Positions 23,339-34,047 of a stretch of DNA of 64,000 nt are shown here, piece by piece. The stretch's first letter is position 1. Each line of letters starts with the position of its first letter. Made by a program: the position numbers and the translations under genes. Source of the stretch: Stereocaulon alpinum (Eukaryota > Ascomycota > Lecanoromycetes > Lecanorales > Stereocaulaceae); contig JAEUBA010000015.1 of the NCBI GenBank assembly GCA_018257865.1, positions 62,001-126,000 on the forward strand, in the 5' to 3' direction. The notes under the pieces were generated by a model, which saw nothing but the letters and a program-made list of their open reading frames with translations, ran no database searches and was not told where the DNA came from.

Positions 23339-25594
23339 CTACCTCTTCTCAGCCCTAGCAACCAATCCCTCATCCAATCCCATAGGCATGAAGACCCGGT
23401 TCTCAGTCCCCTCCCTTGCAGCACTACGCACCCACACAACATCGCCCTTAAGATACACAACAACGCCGCCTTTACCGCTCGCACTAGCTGTAATACGGAA
23501 CAAAGGCAAGCCAGTCTGCATATCTGCTTCGCGAAGGGGTACCATGAAAAGTCCGTTCTCTGCGCACCAGTCGTCGACAACGTCTTTGAAGGTGGTGACG
23601 GCCTCTAAGATTTGCGCGGGCTTCGGTATCGGAGTTGTGGCAAGCGGTGTAGATGGTGCAGGCGGGAGAGGAGGACCGGCTGAGGGCATTTCTAGTTGTG
23701 TGGATACATCCAGGCCGTCCTCTAGTGCGTCGAGTGCGATGTTGAGGGTTTCGACACCATTCTGCCATTCGGTGTCAATGATAGGTAGCTCGTTAAAGCC
23801 AGAAGGCAATCGATCGTTGAGTTCTTGCTTCCACCACTGGTACCATTGGTTGACTTCACCGTAATTTGGGGCGTCAGATGTGAGCCATAGGTAGAGAGTC
23901 TGGTGCCACTTAGGAAAGAATTCCGCAACGAAAAGCTGGGCTATGGTGGCGATGGAGAACTGCGATTTCCATTTAAGCACGTCTTCTAACGGAGTGAGAT
24001 CCTGATCTGGTGGGCTGACTTCGAAGTTTTCGGAGAGATGTAATGCGAGGCGTGGGAGAAGGTGGCGAACGAGCATGGACGATAGGTCGGATTTGAACAC
24101 CGATCGCCATTGGTCGAGGCCTGGAAGAACACCAGTACTTAGATCCCAGGTACTCAACGCTGTTTTGAGCTTCCGCTTCACATCTGATAGCAGTCCAGTG
24201 GAGCTCCTTGGGTCAGTATGCTGCTCGTCGAGATAAGGCAGCCATGGGAAGACCCATTCATGAGGCTGGCCATGACGAGATCTTCGTGGCCGCCATGCTG
24301 CTACGGCATCTGACAGGCGCCTGACAACTAGCTGGTCGAGGACGTTGGCCAGGATGAAAAATGGGAGCACTGGTGTCCAAATGTCGATTAAATTGGTGAG
24401 AGGCCTTGCATCGTGGACATCCCAGTCATTGGTAATGGCGGATCTCACTGGCGGAAGCCAAAGTGTATGAATCATAGTCTCGTAATGTGTAGTCGATTTG
24501 GTTTGAGATTTGGGATAGGGAACCCCGTTTTGTAATGCCAAGTCCTTGCTGGTGGCCTCCGGGTTGATACCAAGTATATGTCGAAGCCTGTTGAGGTGAC
24601 TTACCACGCTCTTAGGTTGCTGTAAGGGTTTCCAGTCCTGCATGGCGGCTTTGAATAAAGGGTGTATCGCTGCAACAGCGATCTCGCGTAACCCGAAAGC
24701 GTCCTCCATGGTCGATACGGATCGCTCCAGTGTTTCTACTTTCTCAATGATAGTACTCCATGTACTTTCCTCGTCGGACGCTATCAAATACAGATTCTGT
24801 AGTTCTTCCACCACCGCAATCGCCTCCTCCGTTGCCCGGATCTCTTCGTCCTCCTTGCTTATCTCCAAAGACAGCTGCATCTCTTCATCTTCAAAGAACG
24901 TCTTCCGCTCCTTTAGATTGTTCCATTCAGTGGTAAAATCTTCGAGGTCCCTCCTGGCCCGGCGAGCAATCTTCATAGACTCTGTTTCGGCTGGTACCAT
25001 GGTGTTTTGAGAGCCCAATAGTCCAGCTGTCGAGGTGAGTAGCCTGGTCTCCTGGCCTGTAGCATCGATGATAGCTTTCAGTACATTGGGCACTTCGAGT
25101 CCATCCGCCGCTGCCTCCATCTCCGCCGCTGTTCTGAATTTCTGCTTTGGCTTAGTTACCGGTGTGCCTGCTCCACTCGTTGCCCCAGACTTCCTCTTCT
25201 CCTTTAGTCTCCTTTTCTTTTTCCGCTCCTCTTCAGACGAGTCTTCCACTTGTTCCCCTCGAAATGCTGCTTCTCTCCTCTCTTCTTCCTTCGCCTGCTT
25301 TGTCTTCTCTTTTACGGCCCCCAGCCCAGCTCCTTGCGGTCTCAGCTGTGTTTCGATAGGAGCCAGCCTTCCGCGCCCTGTAGCCCCTAAGCCCTGGCCC
25401 TCGACATGACCCATCTTCGCCATCATCCTGGCTGCGAAAGAATTAGGTGCGGCTGGCGATGCCCCAGCGTTTGCATTCGCCATACTGTTTGGGGCTGCAG
25501 GCCGCATCATATTTGTTTTGCGCCTTTTGTGTCGATGATCCGAGTCCGAAGAGTCGTCACCGTCTTCAGCACTGGCCATGTTGAAGTGAGGCAT
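23339..25594 (-). CDS. G-patch / GCFC-domain splicing factor (TFIP11 / Spp382-Ntr1 type)
   Basis: A single frame of 751 residues. The N-terminus is acidic and Ser-rich with a basic RHKRRKT patch. A G-patch follows at about residues 50-95 (MAKMGHVEGQGLGATGRGR), then a Lys/Glu-rich coiled-coil-like stretch, then the long GCFC/TIP-like domain (residues about 280-560, including SVVSHLNRLRHILG and DIWTPVLPFFILANVLDQLV). The C-terminus has the family's FKDVVDDWCAENGL and LPLFRITA motifs. In yeast the homologue Spp382/Ntr1 uses its G-patch to activate the helicase Prp43 and release the intron-lariat spliceosome in the nucleus; the human homologue is TFIP11. The start at 25594 was chosen as the first ATG; a second Met five codons later is also possible. 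The order of domains and length fit the family. Confidence 0.9.
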   Translation of the reverse strand: MPHFNMASAEDGDDSSDSDHRHKRRKTNMMRPAAPNSMANANAGASPAAPNSFAARMMAKMGHVEGQGLGATGRGRLAPIETQLRPQGAGLGAVKEKTKQAKEEERREAAFRGEQVEDSSEEERKKKRRLKEKRKSGATSGAGTPVTKPKQKFRTAAEMEAAADGLEVPNVLKAIIDATGQETRLLTSTAGLLGSQNTMVPAETESMKIARRARRDLEDFTTEWNNLKERKTFFEDEEMQLSLEISKEDEEIRATEEAIAVVEELQNLYLIASDEESTWSTIIEKVETLERSVSTMEDAFGLREIAVAAIHPLFKAAMQDWKPLQQPKSVVSHLNRLRHILGINPEATSKDLALQNGVPYPKSQTKSTTHYETMIHTLWLPPVRSAITNDWDVHDARPLTNLIDIWTPVLPFFILANVLDQLVVRRLSDAVAAWRPRRSRHGQPHEWVFPWLPYLDEQHTDPRSSTGLLSDVKRKLKTALSTWDLSTGVLPGLDQWRSVFKSDLSSMLVRHLLPRLALHLSENFEVSPPDQDLTPLEDVLKWKSQFSIATIAQLFVAEFFPKWHQTLYLWLTSDAPNYGEVNQWYQWWKQELNDRLPSGFNELPIIDTEWQNGVETLNIALDALEDGLDVSTQLEMPSAGPPLPPAPSTPLATTPIPKPAQILEAVTTFKDVVDDWCAENGLFMVPLREADMQTGLPLFRITASASGKGGVVVYLKGDVVWVRSAAREGTENRVFMPMGLDEGLVARAEKR

Positions 25595-26394
25595 GTCGAA
25601 GGTGACTTGAAACTCGAAAGTCGCAAACAGTTACCTTGAAGAATCGCGCCCCGGCCTCACCCCTCTTCCAGCGTAGGGTAAGCGCCGCTTTACGCTCGCG
25701 CAACGCTTGGTGGTGATAGAGAAGTACGGAACTACGCATGCATTAAATCCGTATATACTTATAAACCTCACTTTTCGGCTGCGGTATTCTTAGGATGGCT
25801 AAAGCTGGCTACGTAGTATTGTAAGGAACCTATATGTCAGGGCTTAGGGGTACGCCCCCGGAAACATTAAGCTATATAGTCTAATAGTGGCGCCCTGGCA
25901 AGCACCGAACAATTTGAGTTTTGCCCTTAGGGGTTCAGCGGTAGACTGCGCCCACAGTTACTGTTAACACAAGGCTTCCGTGCAACTTAGATAAAATCTC
26001 TGCATGCAATTCTATCTAGAAACACCAACGTTAAATAGCCATAGATTGTTCATCCAAATCTATGACTAATCAGTCTCCAATCAGCTCACTGCCAATATTC
26101 TAAAGTCTTTATATATAACACGATAACCACAGTAACTTCCTTCAGTTCCTGGATTCACTGAATCGTTATCGTCATCGGCATCGAGAGACGAAAAGCCTCC
26201 TCCAACTGACGACCTATGATCCAAAGCTCTTTCCTACCTACAATTTTCCTGCTCTAGAGATAGTATGTTTCCCTTGAAGAGAAGAGAAAAGCAGAAAATT
26301 TATACATCTTTGCTAATACGCAACTAAGTCTCTTGAAGTCATTATCGGCAATATATTCGAATATCCAATACAATAACGACCAAAAACTTCAATA
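25595..26394. other. Intergenic region, no supported gene
   Basis: AT-rich, especially right of 25,940. A TATATATAA-like stretch lies at about 26110, some 280 bp upstream of the small frame at 26395. No repeats or RNA genes recognised. Confidence 0.4.
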
Positions 26395-26802
26395 ATGCCG
26401 GTGGTAGCGCCCCTCCTAATGATCCTTACCGCCCGAAGGCGACGAGAAGAAGCAGCAACAAGAGCACGTGCGAGGCGTAATGGTCATCCACGATATCGCC
26501 CGAGTCAGACTCCCAACCTCCCAATTTTCACAATGGCACTACTTTTCATCCCTAGCGTATGGTACCTACTTGAGGTACATCGTCATCTACCGCTAGATCT
26601 AGCGTACAATCGAAAGGAAGCACAGAGGAGGGGCATTACTACAGAGCAATTCCGTAAAGAGGAGTTCAAAGAAATCGAACATTACTTCCTTCCATATACA
26701 CGCTTTTTCGCTCGTCGACATTTGGAGAAAGAGTGTCAAAAGCTCACGCTTTGGCAGCAAACGGATCAGAAGATAGGAGGTGATCGCGTGATAGGTGAAT
26801 AA
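26395..26802 (+). CDS. Small hypothetical protein with one possible membrane segment
   Basis: A frame of 135 residues. The first 40 residues are very basic (TARRRREEAATRARARR). A hydrophobic stretch follows (IFTMALLFIPSVWYLL, about residues 44-59), then a charged helical C-terminal half with Arg, Lys, Glu and aromatic residues. This could be a one-pass membrane or organelle protein, but I recognise no family. The ATG at 26395 is the first in the frame and is preceded by AT-rich DNA. The next 170 bp downstream lead into the repeat-rich segment, so a chance frame cannot be excluded. Confidence 0.4.
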   Translation: MPVVAPLLMILTARRRREEAATRARARRNGHPRYRPSQTPNLPIFTMALLFIPSVWYLLEVHRHLPLDLAYNRKEAQRRGITTEQFRKEEFKEIEHYFLPYTRFFARRHLEKECQKLTLWQQTDQKIGGDRVIGE

Positions 26803-26977
26803 CAGCTTCAACATATAAGAAAGTTCGTTTGGGACCCGTTTGTGTCGAATAGTAATATATAGATACTGTTCAAAAGGGCCGGGCGAATAAAGGACGTACA
26901 CAGTATGCTGAGTACTGTTCACACCTGTAGTATGCCTTCCAAAAAGACTGATTTAACTTGGTTCCCCTGAATCCTGT

Positions 26978-27156
26978 GAAAAAAGCGATCGATTTCTGAC
27001 AGCCTAAGCTCGCGGTGGTCTCTTGAAGAAATTGTACTTTGGTATCACCGGCGTCAGCTGGCGAATTCTCGCCTCCACATTACTATCGTATTCACCCTCC
27101 TTAAGTTCTATAGCCCTCTTAATCAAATCCGTGTCTTGCTGGTGAACGTAGGGCCA
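26978..27156 (-). pseudogene. Truncated copy of the C-terminus of the gene at 53675-54526
   Basis: About 179 bp match 53648-53826, covering the last ~51 codons and stop of the 2EXR-like gene plus about 25 bp of its 3' flank. The similarity ends sharply at GTAGGGCC. The reading frame and stop are kept (the peptide again ends in a PPR motif), with changes such as Met to Ile and Asp to Asn. Many differences are C-to-T or G-to-A in CpA/TpG contexts, which suggests RIP. No N-terminal part is present, so it cannot be a functional gene. Confidence 0.85.
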
Positions 27157-27194
27157 ATCACGGCCCCTTAGGCTTACCTTTGGACCGCGACTCG

Positions 27195-27655
27195 CGGTAC
27201 AAAGTTATCCAGTCAGGCATCATCGCCCTAGTAAATGTATGAGCTTCATAGTATTCTTCCAGTAAATTAGGTAAACTTACAGTATTATAAGTAGGATAAC
27301 TATTTTCTCTAGGCCCCTGAACTCACCCTAAAACTTAGTAACTTTTTCCGCTCGTATTCCTCCTCTTCCTCCTCCCCCTCCTCCTCCCCCTCCTCCGCCC
27401 CCTCCTCCTCCCCTCCTCCCTCCTCCCCCTCCTCCCCCTCCTCCCCCTCCTCCCCCTCCTCCCCCTCCTCCCCCTCCTCCCCCTCCTCCTCCTCCTCCTC
27501 CTCCTCCTCTCCCCCTCCTCCCTACCTAACTTCTCCCCCTCCTCCTCCCCCCTACACTCCTAACGGCAGGCCCGCAGGCCGGAGAAGGAGGTACGGAGGC
27601 AGCGACACGAGCTCGTTGCATTCGAAACGCAACCCAAAACAGGGGTGCGCAGACG
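27195..27655 (-). repeat. Dispersed repeat, copy B (RIP-mutated)
   Basis: This is the inverted counterpart of copy A. Over about 140 bp (27216-27357) I count around 15 differences from copy A; apart from one short indel all are transitions, and in the A-to-B direction they are C-to-T or G-to-A, mostly CpA to TpA or TpG to TpA. The matching continues through the polypyrimidine tract to the CCGGCCTGCGGGCC-like core and GCAACCCAAAACAGGGG near 27650. It directly abuts the truncated gene fragment on its left. Confidence 0.8.
27357..27547. repeat. Long polypyrimidine (CCCCCTCCT)n tract
   Basis: About 190 bp composed almost only of C and T on the plus strand, with repeated CCCCCTCCT units and a CTC triplet run. 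The complementary strand has many runs of three or more G and could fold into G-quadruplex or triplex structures; that is an inference. Confidence 0.9.
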
Positions 27656-28973
27656 ACCATTTTTACGATAATCAGGAAAGAGGAAGAGGAAAAACAAATA
27701 GCGCAAATTTTAATAGGACAAAATGCCAAACTCAAGGAAAGAGCCATTGGGCTCTCCCGAGTCAAGAAGAAAGAAGGAATGACTTTGATTGTTGTTTCCA
27801 ATATATTTCCCAAGCCCTTACCAATAAGTTCCATAGGCAGGGGAGAACGAAACTCTATCAAATTCGCTTTCCAACAGCTTACGAGTGAGATTTCAAAGTC
27901 CAATCCAGTACTGTAGCTCCCATTTCGAAGCTGTTCGATTGTTGTCCGAATCTTTTCTCTATCGGGAGACGAGTGATTTACTTTTCAAAGCACTTCAACG
28001 TATAGTTTTAATCGTTGAGGGTCTTTGGCATATAAGCGGTAGTGCTCCTCTTACTATCTTTGGTTTGGTATATTTTTTATTTATAGTTTTTAGCGATGGC
28101 TATCCCCTCCTATAAATCTTCTGGCTGCACTTCGTTACGGCCTATATTCGTAAGGAATTAGATAGAGAGGGGTAAGCGTGGTAGATAAAAACGTAAGTCG
28201 CAATCTTTGTTTGAAGAGAGTAAGAAGTGAAGACGGAAAATAGGCGGGAGACCGCTCCCCTTTATGCTCCTCCCGGCGGCTGTATCTGGGACCAACCTAG
28301 TCGGGCTGTGCAAGAGCGCGCAGCTCTTTGTTCGTAGGTGGGAGTTGGGATGAGTGAGCGAGGGGCAGATTGTTATCGCCTTCAGATGCTAAGCCATAGG
28401 GGTCGGAGGGGTCCTTCCTCTTATATCACTGGGGCGAGTGGGCCCCCCCTTCCCCCTTCTCCTCCCTTACCCTCTACCCTCCTCCCTACCCCCAACCCCC
28501 AAATCCGACTCAAACTTAAACTCAATCCCCCCCCACACCTCAGCTCGCCCTTCCACCCTCCGTTCAACTCCTAGAATCATCTTCTGAGATAAAATCGGTA
28601 TATCATCAATTATCGTACACTAATCCAAGGCCTCTTATCCCTACGAACCGGGGGGGGGAGGGGGTTTTTCCTTGAGGGAGAGGAGGTGGATAGAGAATGT
28701 AGAATGCCCAATGGTGGTTTCAAGGCGGGGAGGGGTCAGCAAGTAGGAAAGGGAAGTTGAGTGTGGAGAATAAAGGGGAAGGATCCCTAAAGAAATCAAG
28801 AAATCTATGGCGGCGAGACGTGTAAGGCGTGGCGTGTACATGGGGTGGACGTCGGTAGTTCGAGAGAAAGAATGAGGAGCAAAGGATACTTTCAAAAGCC
28901 TTGAATGCGGGGTTTACACCCAAAATCTACACAGCGCTATCAATGACTCCATCTCTGCATCTCTACATATCTC

Positions 28974-31676
28974 CTAAGCGTACCCATGCCACTCCTCCCA
29001 TCCCAAAGCATGATCAATCCAATCCCTCACAGAGCCCATTCCCACGCTCCTAGCTTCATCCTTGTTTTGCACACTCATAGCTTCGTCCCTGTTATACGCG
29101 ACCACGGCCTTATCCACCTCGATCGGAATCCCAGTCTCTGCCGAGTTCGCTGATCCTTGCCAATGTAGAACCTGTGTGACATTCTGGAGCCTGCAATTAC
29201 TCTCTGTTGTGCAGTTCGTCTTAGAGCCATATCTCCAAACGATTCCAAGGTAATGGTTTTGGACTAGGAATCGGCATAGCAGGCCTAGTGTTAGGCAGAG
29301 CGGAAGTAGGAAGACTAGGAGATGAAGCAGCAATGTGTTGATCGATGAACGTTTAACGGTTGCAACTTGACCATCATGTTTGGTTGGAGGTACCTCGCAG
29401 TGTCCTCCATGGATAACATCAGAAACAATGCGTGTTTTATTAGATGGATAGTCGAAGGGTTCAATGTCTTCCAGCAGTGCGGGGAGCGGCAAATCGAGAC
29501 CATCTGAGTAAGGCGTGAGCCACAACTTGTGACCAGGATACATATCCGGAAGGCGAACGTAGGGCCCATCACCCAAGGCATATGAGTTGCTAGTTCTCCC
29601 TGAGCGACCGAAGTCAAGCGGTCCTTTACCATTCAGCTGTGAGTAGCCGACTGCGAGCCGCACTGTAGGATTGTCAGCATGCAAAGAAAAGATGAATGTC
29701 CTCGCTCACTCACTCTCGCTGAGTCTACAGGCCAACCTTCCTCCCACGACCCTGAGATCCATGAGTATTGGCAAAGGTATGTCTGCTGGATTGTCTCCAT
29801 CAACAGAGACACGGTCTTTGGGCTCCTCCCAGTGTGTCTCTATTCGGATAGGGCCATGTGTCATTGAACCCTCTTTATATAATGCCACATATCCCTCCTC
29901 GTTCGTTCCCCACGCTCCCGATTGCTCTGTCACTAGGCGGCCATCGATGGCGAAATATTTTGGGCGCCAGCCGCGGGCGTTGAGAACCACAACCGGATTG
30001 CCGACTCCGACTTCGACATTGAAGCTGAGATCACACTCGATTGTACCGCCAATCGCTTCTTCCACCACAATGTTCAGGTTCCAAACCACATCGGAAGGGT
30101 CGAGACCATGCAATGATTCGAAAAAGACAGGTCTGGGGTCCATTATTCTGAGATGGATGTCGTCTCTCAAGTCTTCAGGGTAGAGCCGAGGCATCCTTAC
30201 ACGCTCGAATCGTATAACTTGGGTAGTGGAATTGAACCTTGATTTCCAACAACTCAGGTGATTCCGTGCCAATGGCTTGATGATTAGTGGCGTGGACGGC
30301 TTGTTGATGAAGATCTTCTCTGATAGAGTCGTCCCCTGGTTCGGGCGGAAGGTAGGAACGGTTGTTATAAAGCAATGGTGATTTCGCGGAGGGTAAGTGA
30401 ACGAGAAGTAGAGCTTGAGTGGCAGTCTGAGGTCGCAAGCATTGCGAAAGACGACGATCTCGTGGTCTTCATATGGGGAACTCTGGGCAAGTCCATCCTC
30501 TTCGAAAGAGAGCGACGAGAGACCGGGCATCATCTCTTTGATACAAGAACTTCGAAGCCCGTTGCTGACCATGATTGAAAGTCTGACTCGATTGGTAGAC
30601 ATATGGACCTTTGGTACAACAACCGTCATATCAACGTGATAGTGGACTATGACTTTTCCATCTTTGAAGATGCTGGCAGTGGTGCAGACAGTAACGGCGC
30701 TGTCCCAGGTCTCGACTTCACGGCATGAATTTTCCAGCGAGGTCCCACACCTCGTCACTGATGATTCAGTGAAAGGTGCCGGCCCGATTGTCGGTGGTAC
30801 TTCGGTGGGCGGTGCCCATCGAGCTGTAAGAATAGACGCTTGACTGTCACAGCGCATCGAGTCCGCTGGCTGAACAGAATTCACATGTCCATCGACTTTA
30901 GGAGGGCTCATACTATCATTGTTGAGTCCGCAGAGGTAAGTATCCAAGACTGAGCCATCATATTCTGGTGTCTCTCGCAACGATGTCTCCTCCGTCAAAT
31001 TGACAGGCCCGGCGTTGGAATATTCAGGGGCAATCTCGCCGTTATCGTCGAGTCCGTTAGGAGAATACGCCAAGGCCGAGCTACCGGACTGTTGGGGTTC
31101 TCTCACTGGGATCTTCTTTGTCAAAGTGACAGCATCGATTTCTGAAGTTTGCGGGTAAACAAGGCCACCGCGGTTGAGTTTATCGAGGTATTCCTCCAAC
31201 ACCGAACCGCGAGATGCTGTGGGCTTAAACGGTGATATCTCCTCCCTCAGGGCGGCAGCCTCAACATTTCCAGGTCGAGATAACAAGGCTGCTCCGCATG
31301 GGGAGATGTCTGACTCGAAAATTGGGTCGTCAGACAAAAGGTCCAGCGAGGAGAGCCGATTTATCTTCGTCGACCCACTTGAACACGAGCTTCCATTGTC
31401 GATCGACCGATCATCAAAATCTGCACAACATCGACTAGGAGCGCTGTGGACTTTGAAAGGAGAAAAGAATGGGTTGGGGTCTGCATCTGGCATAATGAGA
31501 CCAGGGAGGACCGTGCGTCGAGGAAATAGCCGTCGTTGACTTGACAATCTAGGGTACGGAAACGTTTCAGGATACTTCTGATTCTCAGGTGTCCGTGGCG
31601 GAGTCACGAAGTGGAGGAGAGGGCTTGGTCGCGCTGTTGAAGCATCAGCTTCTGGACTTCTCCCCAGCCATACCAA
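28974..31676 (-). CDS. Large hypothetical protein with one transmembrane segment near the C-terminus
   Basis: Two exons on the minus strand, 31676-29714 and 29662-28974, joined by a 51-nt intron (donor GTGAGT, acceptor CCTACAG, phase 1), giving 883 residues. The N-terminal 300 residues are Ser/Pro-rich and acidic. Residues about 300-650 look folded with many beta-type stretches and end in a Pro/Leu-rich segment. The second exon adds a soluble stretch, then one strongly hydrophobic segment at about 762-787 (INTLLLHLLVFLLPLCLTL), then a short tail with Cys pairs (CTTESNC). No signal peptide is visible. Reading each exon alone would give two separate false genes. I do not recognise the family; a one-pass membrane protein is the best description. 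Confidence 0.8.
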
Positions 31677-32089
31677 GATCTTCAGGGAGATGCCCCAGGA
31701 CTATCGAACATACCGGGGCGATATCTCGAGTCTAACGACATTATACAACAAACTTCCACCTTGATCCCTTGTTCTAAAGCTGATATAGCAATTTAATACT
31801 GCGTATAGGTGATATCCTTCCACACAATATCGAGATGAATGCCTCTCAAGGATGGATTCATACGCGATGTCGTTGTCTCGAAAACTTGCATCGATGAAAC
31901 GTTGGCGAACCGTAGCGGTTTCCTATCTCAACGAGGGCCTTGTAATGCGGCAGGAGCCTTTTGGGTTGGACGTCCAAGTGGAAAGTGCAACTTGAATCAT
32001 CTCGTTCTGTGTGCATCCGTGCTCATGTAAAGGACAGAAGTCTGCCTTGGCTAGAATATGGAAGAACTATGGTCTAAAGCCCGATATTC
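31677..32089. other. Intergenic region between two same-strand genes
   Basis: About 410 bp separate the end of the velvet gene from the start of the 883-residue gene. No further element recognised. Confidence 0.5.
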
Positions 32090-34047
32090 TCAACCACTAT
32101 CCTGGCCGCGATACGATTGAGGGAAATAGCTTTGGGGTCCCAGTGCTGGTTGACCAGTTGATGCCAACTGAGCACTGCCCTCTGTACTTGACGCACCACT
32201 ACTCGAATATGATTGTAGAGGATCTCGTCGTGGCAAGCTGGAAGGCACGGTTGACTGTAGAGGAGGAAGGCTATTAAGATTCTGTGAAGGTGGGGGAAGA
32301 GTCCGAGCCAAAGCCTGCCCCGATCTGTCATAGGTTGTTAGAGGCTGTGCGTTATGATAATCCGATCGCCCTGATATGGAGTAATTTCTGTCTGTAGCAC
32401 CTTGATCTTCAGGCTCGAACGGCCGTGAATAGTTCCTAGGGGGCTCCACTTGCGATGGTACCGTCGATGGGTATGGGCGGTACGAAGGCAGAGCTTGTGC
32501 AAGCTGTGACATTGGCCTAGGCTGTGCACTTGCATATTGAGCCTGCGTGTATTGATAGGATTGGTCTCTTGCCGGTTGCTGATATAACGAATTGGGCGTT
32601 GAGAAATTATAAGCTGGGTATTCGTTCCGTGGCGAGATGAAAGGAGACGATGTCGACGAGGAATTATTACGCTGATGCATGAAAGAGTAGTCCGATGTTG
32701 TCGGTATTGTAGCCTGTAATGCGGATTGGGAATGATAAGCTCCTCGAGTTGCTGCAAGTGGGTCTCGCAAAGGGTATAAAGGATAGGCATCGCGTGGTGG
32801 TGCATAGCTCCGTTGGGAGAGACGGGTATCTTGATCATAGGCACTCCTCGCCACGGACTCGCCTAACATTCTTTGACGCTTGTAGGGTTGCTCGCCATAG
32901 CCAGATGCGGTATAACCTCCAACCTGCTCCTGCTGTGCATTCAGTCCCATATTATGATACTCTGTAGGCGACTGCTGAGGATGTCCATGATTGGTATCCT
33001 GAGAGAGGAAATCTGAAGGGGCTGATCTCTTCCTACTAAAGTACTTAGTACATCACATACAGGCGGTTTTTCAGTTCTTACCCTAGGACTCGTGGTTCCT
33101 TTCTGATGCGGAGTTTGACGCCTTGATCTCCGAAGGAGCGAGAGAGGAAGGTCGATTCGGACAAGCCAGGAAACGCTTTGTGGGAGAATACTGGCATTTG
33201 TCAGTACGCATGTCTCAAGTTGTAACACGAGATACTCACCAGTAAAAGGATTCGACATAACCGACTTGATGTAGTGGACCCTCGTCCTGAGGATTCTGTC
33301 AGTCTAGGTCACTTAGCAGCGACGAATGCCATCAAGCTCACCTTTTCATGTCAAAAAGACTGAAGCGAAGACGAAACTGGCCCTCAATCTTGACAGAAAG
33401 GTCCGGGAAAACGAAAAAGCCGCCGTCTAGATACCGTTAAGCGTCATCATGCACTCAGTCATCATTGCCTTCACGTACCAGTGTTGTCCACATCCTTCAG
33501 TCTGTGGAGTGAGGATACCAAAGTGCCTGCGAGTGCGGACTGCGTAGCGGTGTCCACATCGTCTCCTTGAAGTCCTGCTGCTAGCTGTCCAGGACGTTCG
33601 AGATTGGCGTCACAAAGAGCACAACACATGAAGAAGTAGGGGCTTTGGAGATAATTCCTGTTCGCGTCAGCGTCAGAGCCACAGTGTTTAGTATCTCTAT
33701 CAGCTTACTGCGCTGGATCTTCAGGGTCACGGATTCGTAATTGTACAATGGGCGGTGGATCAACGGGTTTGCGGTCTTCGGGGAAGACTCGTGGATCAGT
33801 ATTTCTTCGATGCCAGCTATGCCCTGTGAAAGCCTTACCTTTCTCCTTCGCAGGTGGTCCAGGGAAGGCTTTCGCTCTCTCTGGTCCTTGGCGGACAATC
33901 AGAGTATATGCATCGCTGCCCGGACGCATTGTCAGTAAGAATGACGCCGATGGCTGAGGCCAGTCAGTCGTTTTTAGCAGCACAGCCGTACCTCGTAAGC
34001 TTTTGGACTCTCTCGGATTGCTCTTCTGTTACGTTTGAGGTGTTCAT
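32090..34047 (-). CDS. vosA: Velvet-family developmental regulator, VosA type
   Basis: Eight exons on the minus strand: 34047-33992, 33915-33839, 33775-33709, 33657-33479, 33426-33342, 33295-33240, 33190-33082 and 33035-32090, giving 524 residues. All seven introns are 46-76 nt with GT-AG ends and matching phases. After splicing, residues about 19-215 form a velvet domain with [55 protein letters not shown] and [16 protein letters not shown]. The order and wording fit VosA better than VeA, VelB or VelC. A basic KRSAPSD stretch and then a Gln/Ser/Tyr/Pro-rich tail follow, as in VosA. In Aspergillus, VosA binds DNA, pairs with VelB, and controls spore maturation, trehalose content and repression of conidiation. 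The start gives a very short N-terminus before the domain, as in this family. The last intron has a tandem TAGTAG acceptor. Confidence 0.87.

Larger units (their letters stand above)
26803..28973. other. Repeat-rich intergenic segment
   Basis: Contains a duplicated gene fragment (26978-27156), a mutated dispersed repeat copy (about 27195-27655), a polypyrimidine tract inside it, AT-rich sequence around 27900-28200, and C-rich and G-rich runs around 28440-28560 and 28640-28700. No intact gene seen; a frame on each strand at 27526-27903 is open but unrecognised. Confidence 0.65.

Noticed and set aside
28974..29684. Separate membrane-protein gene with a TTG start
   Set aside because: It is exon 2 of the 883-residue gene; the 51-nt intron has good GT-AG ends and the phase fits.
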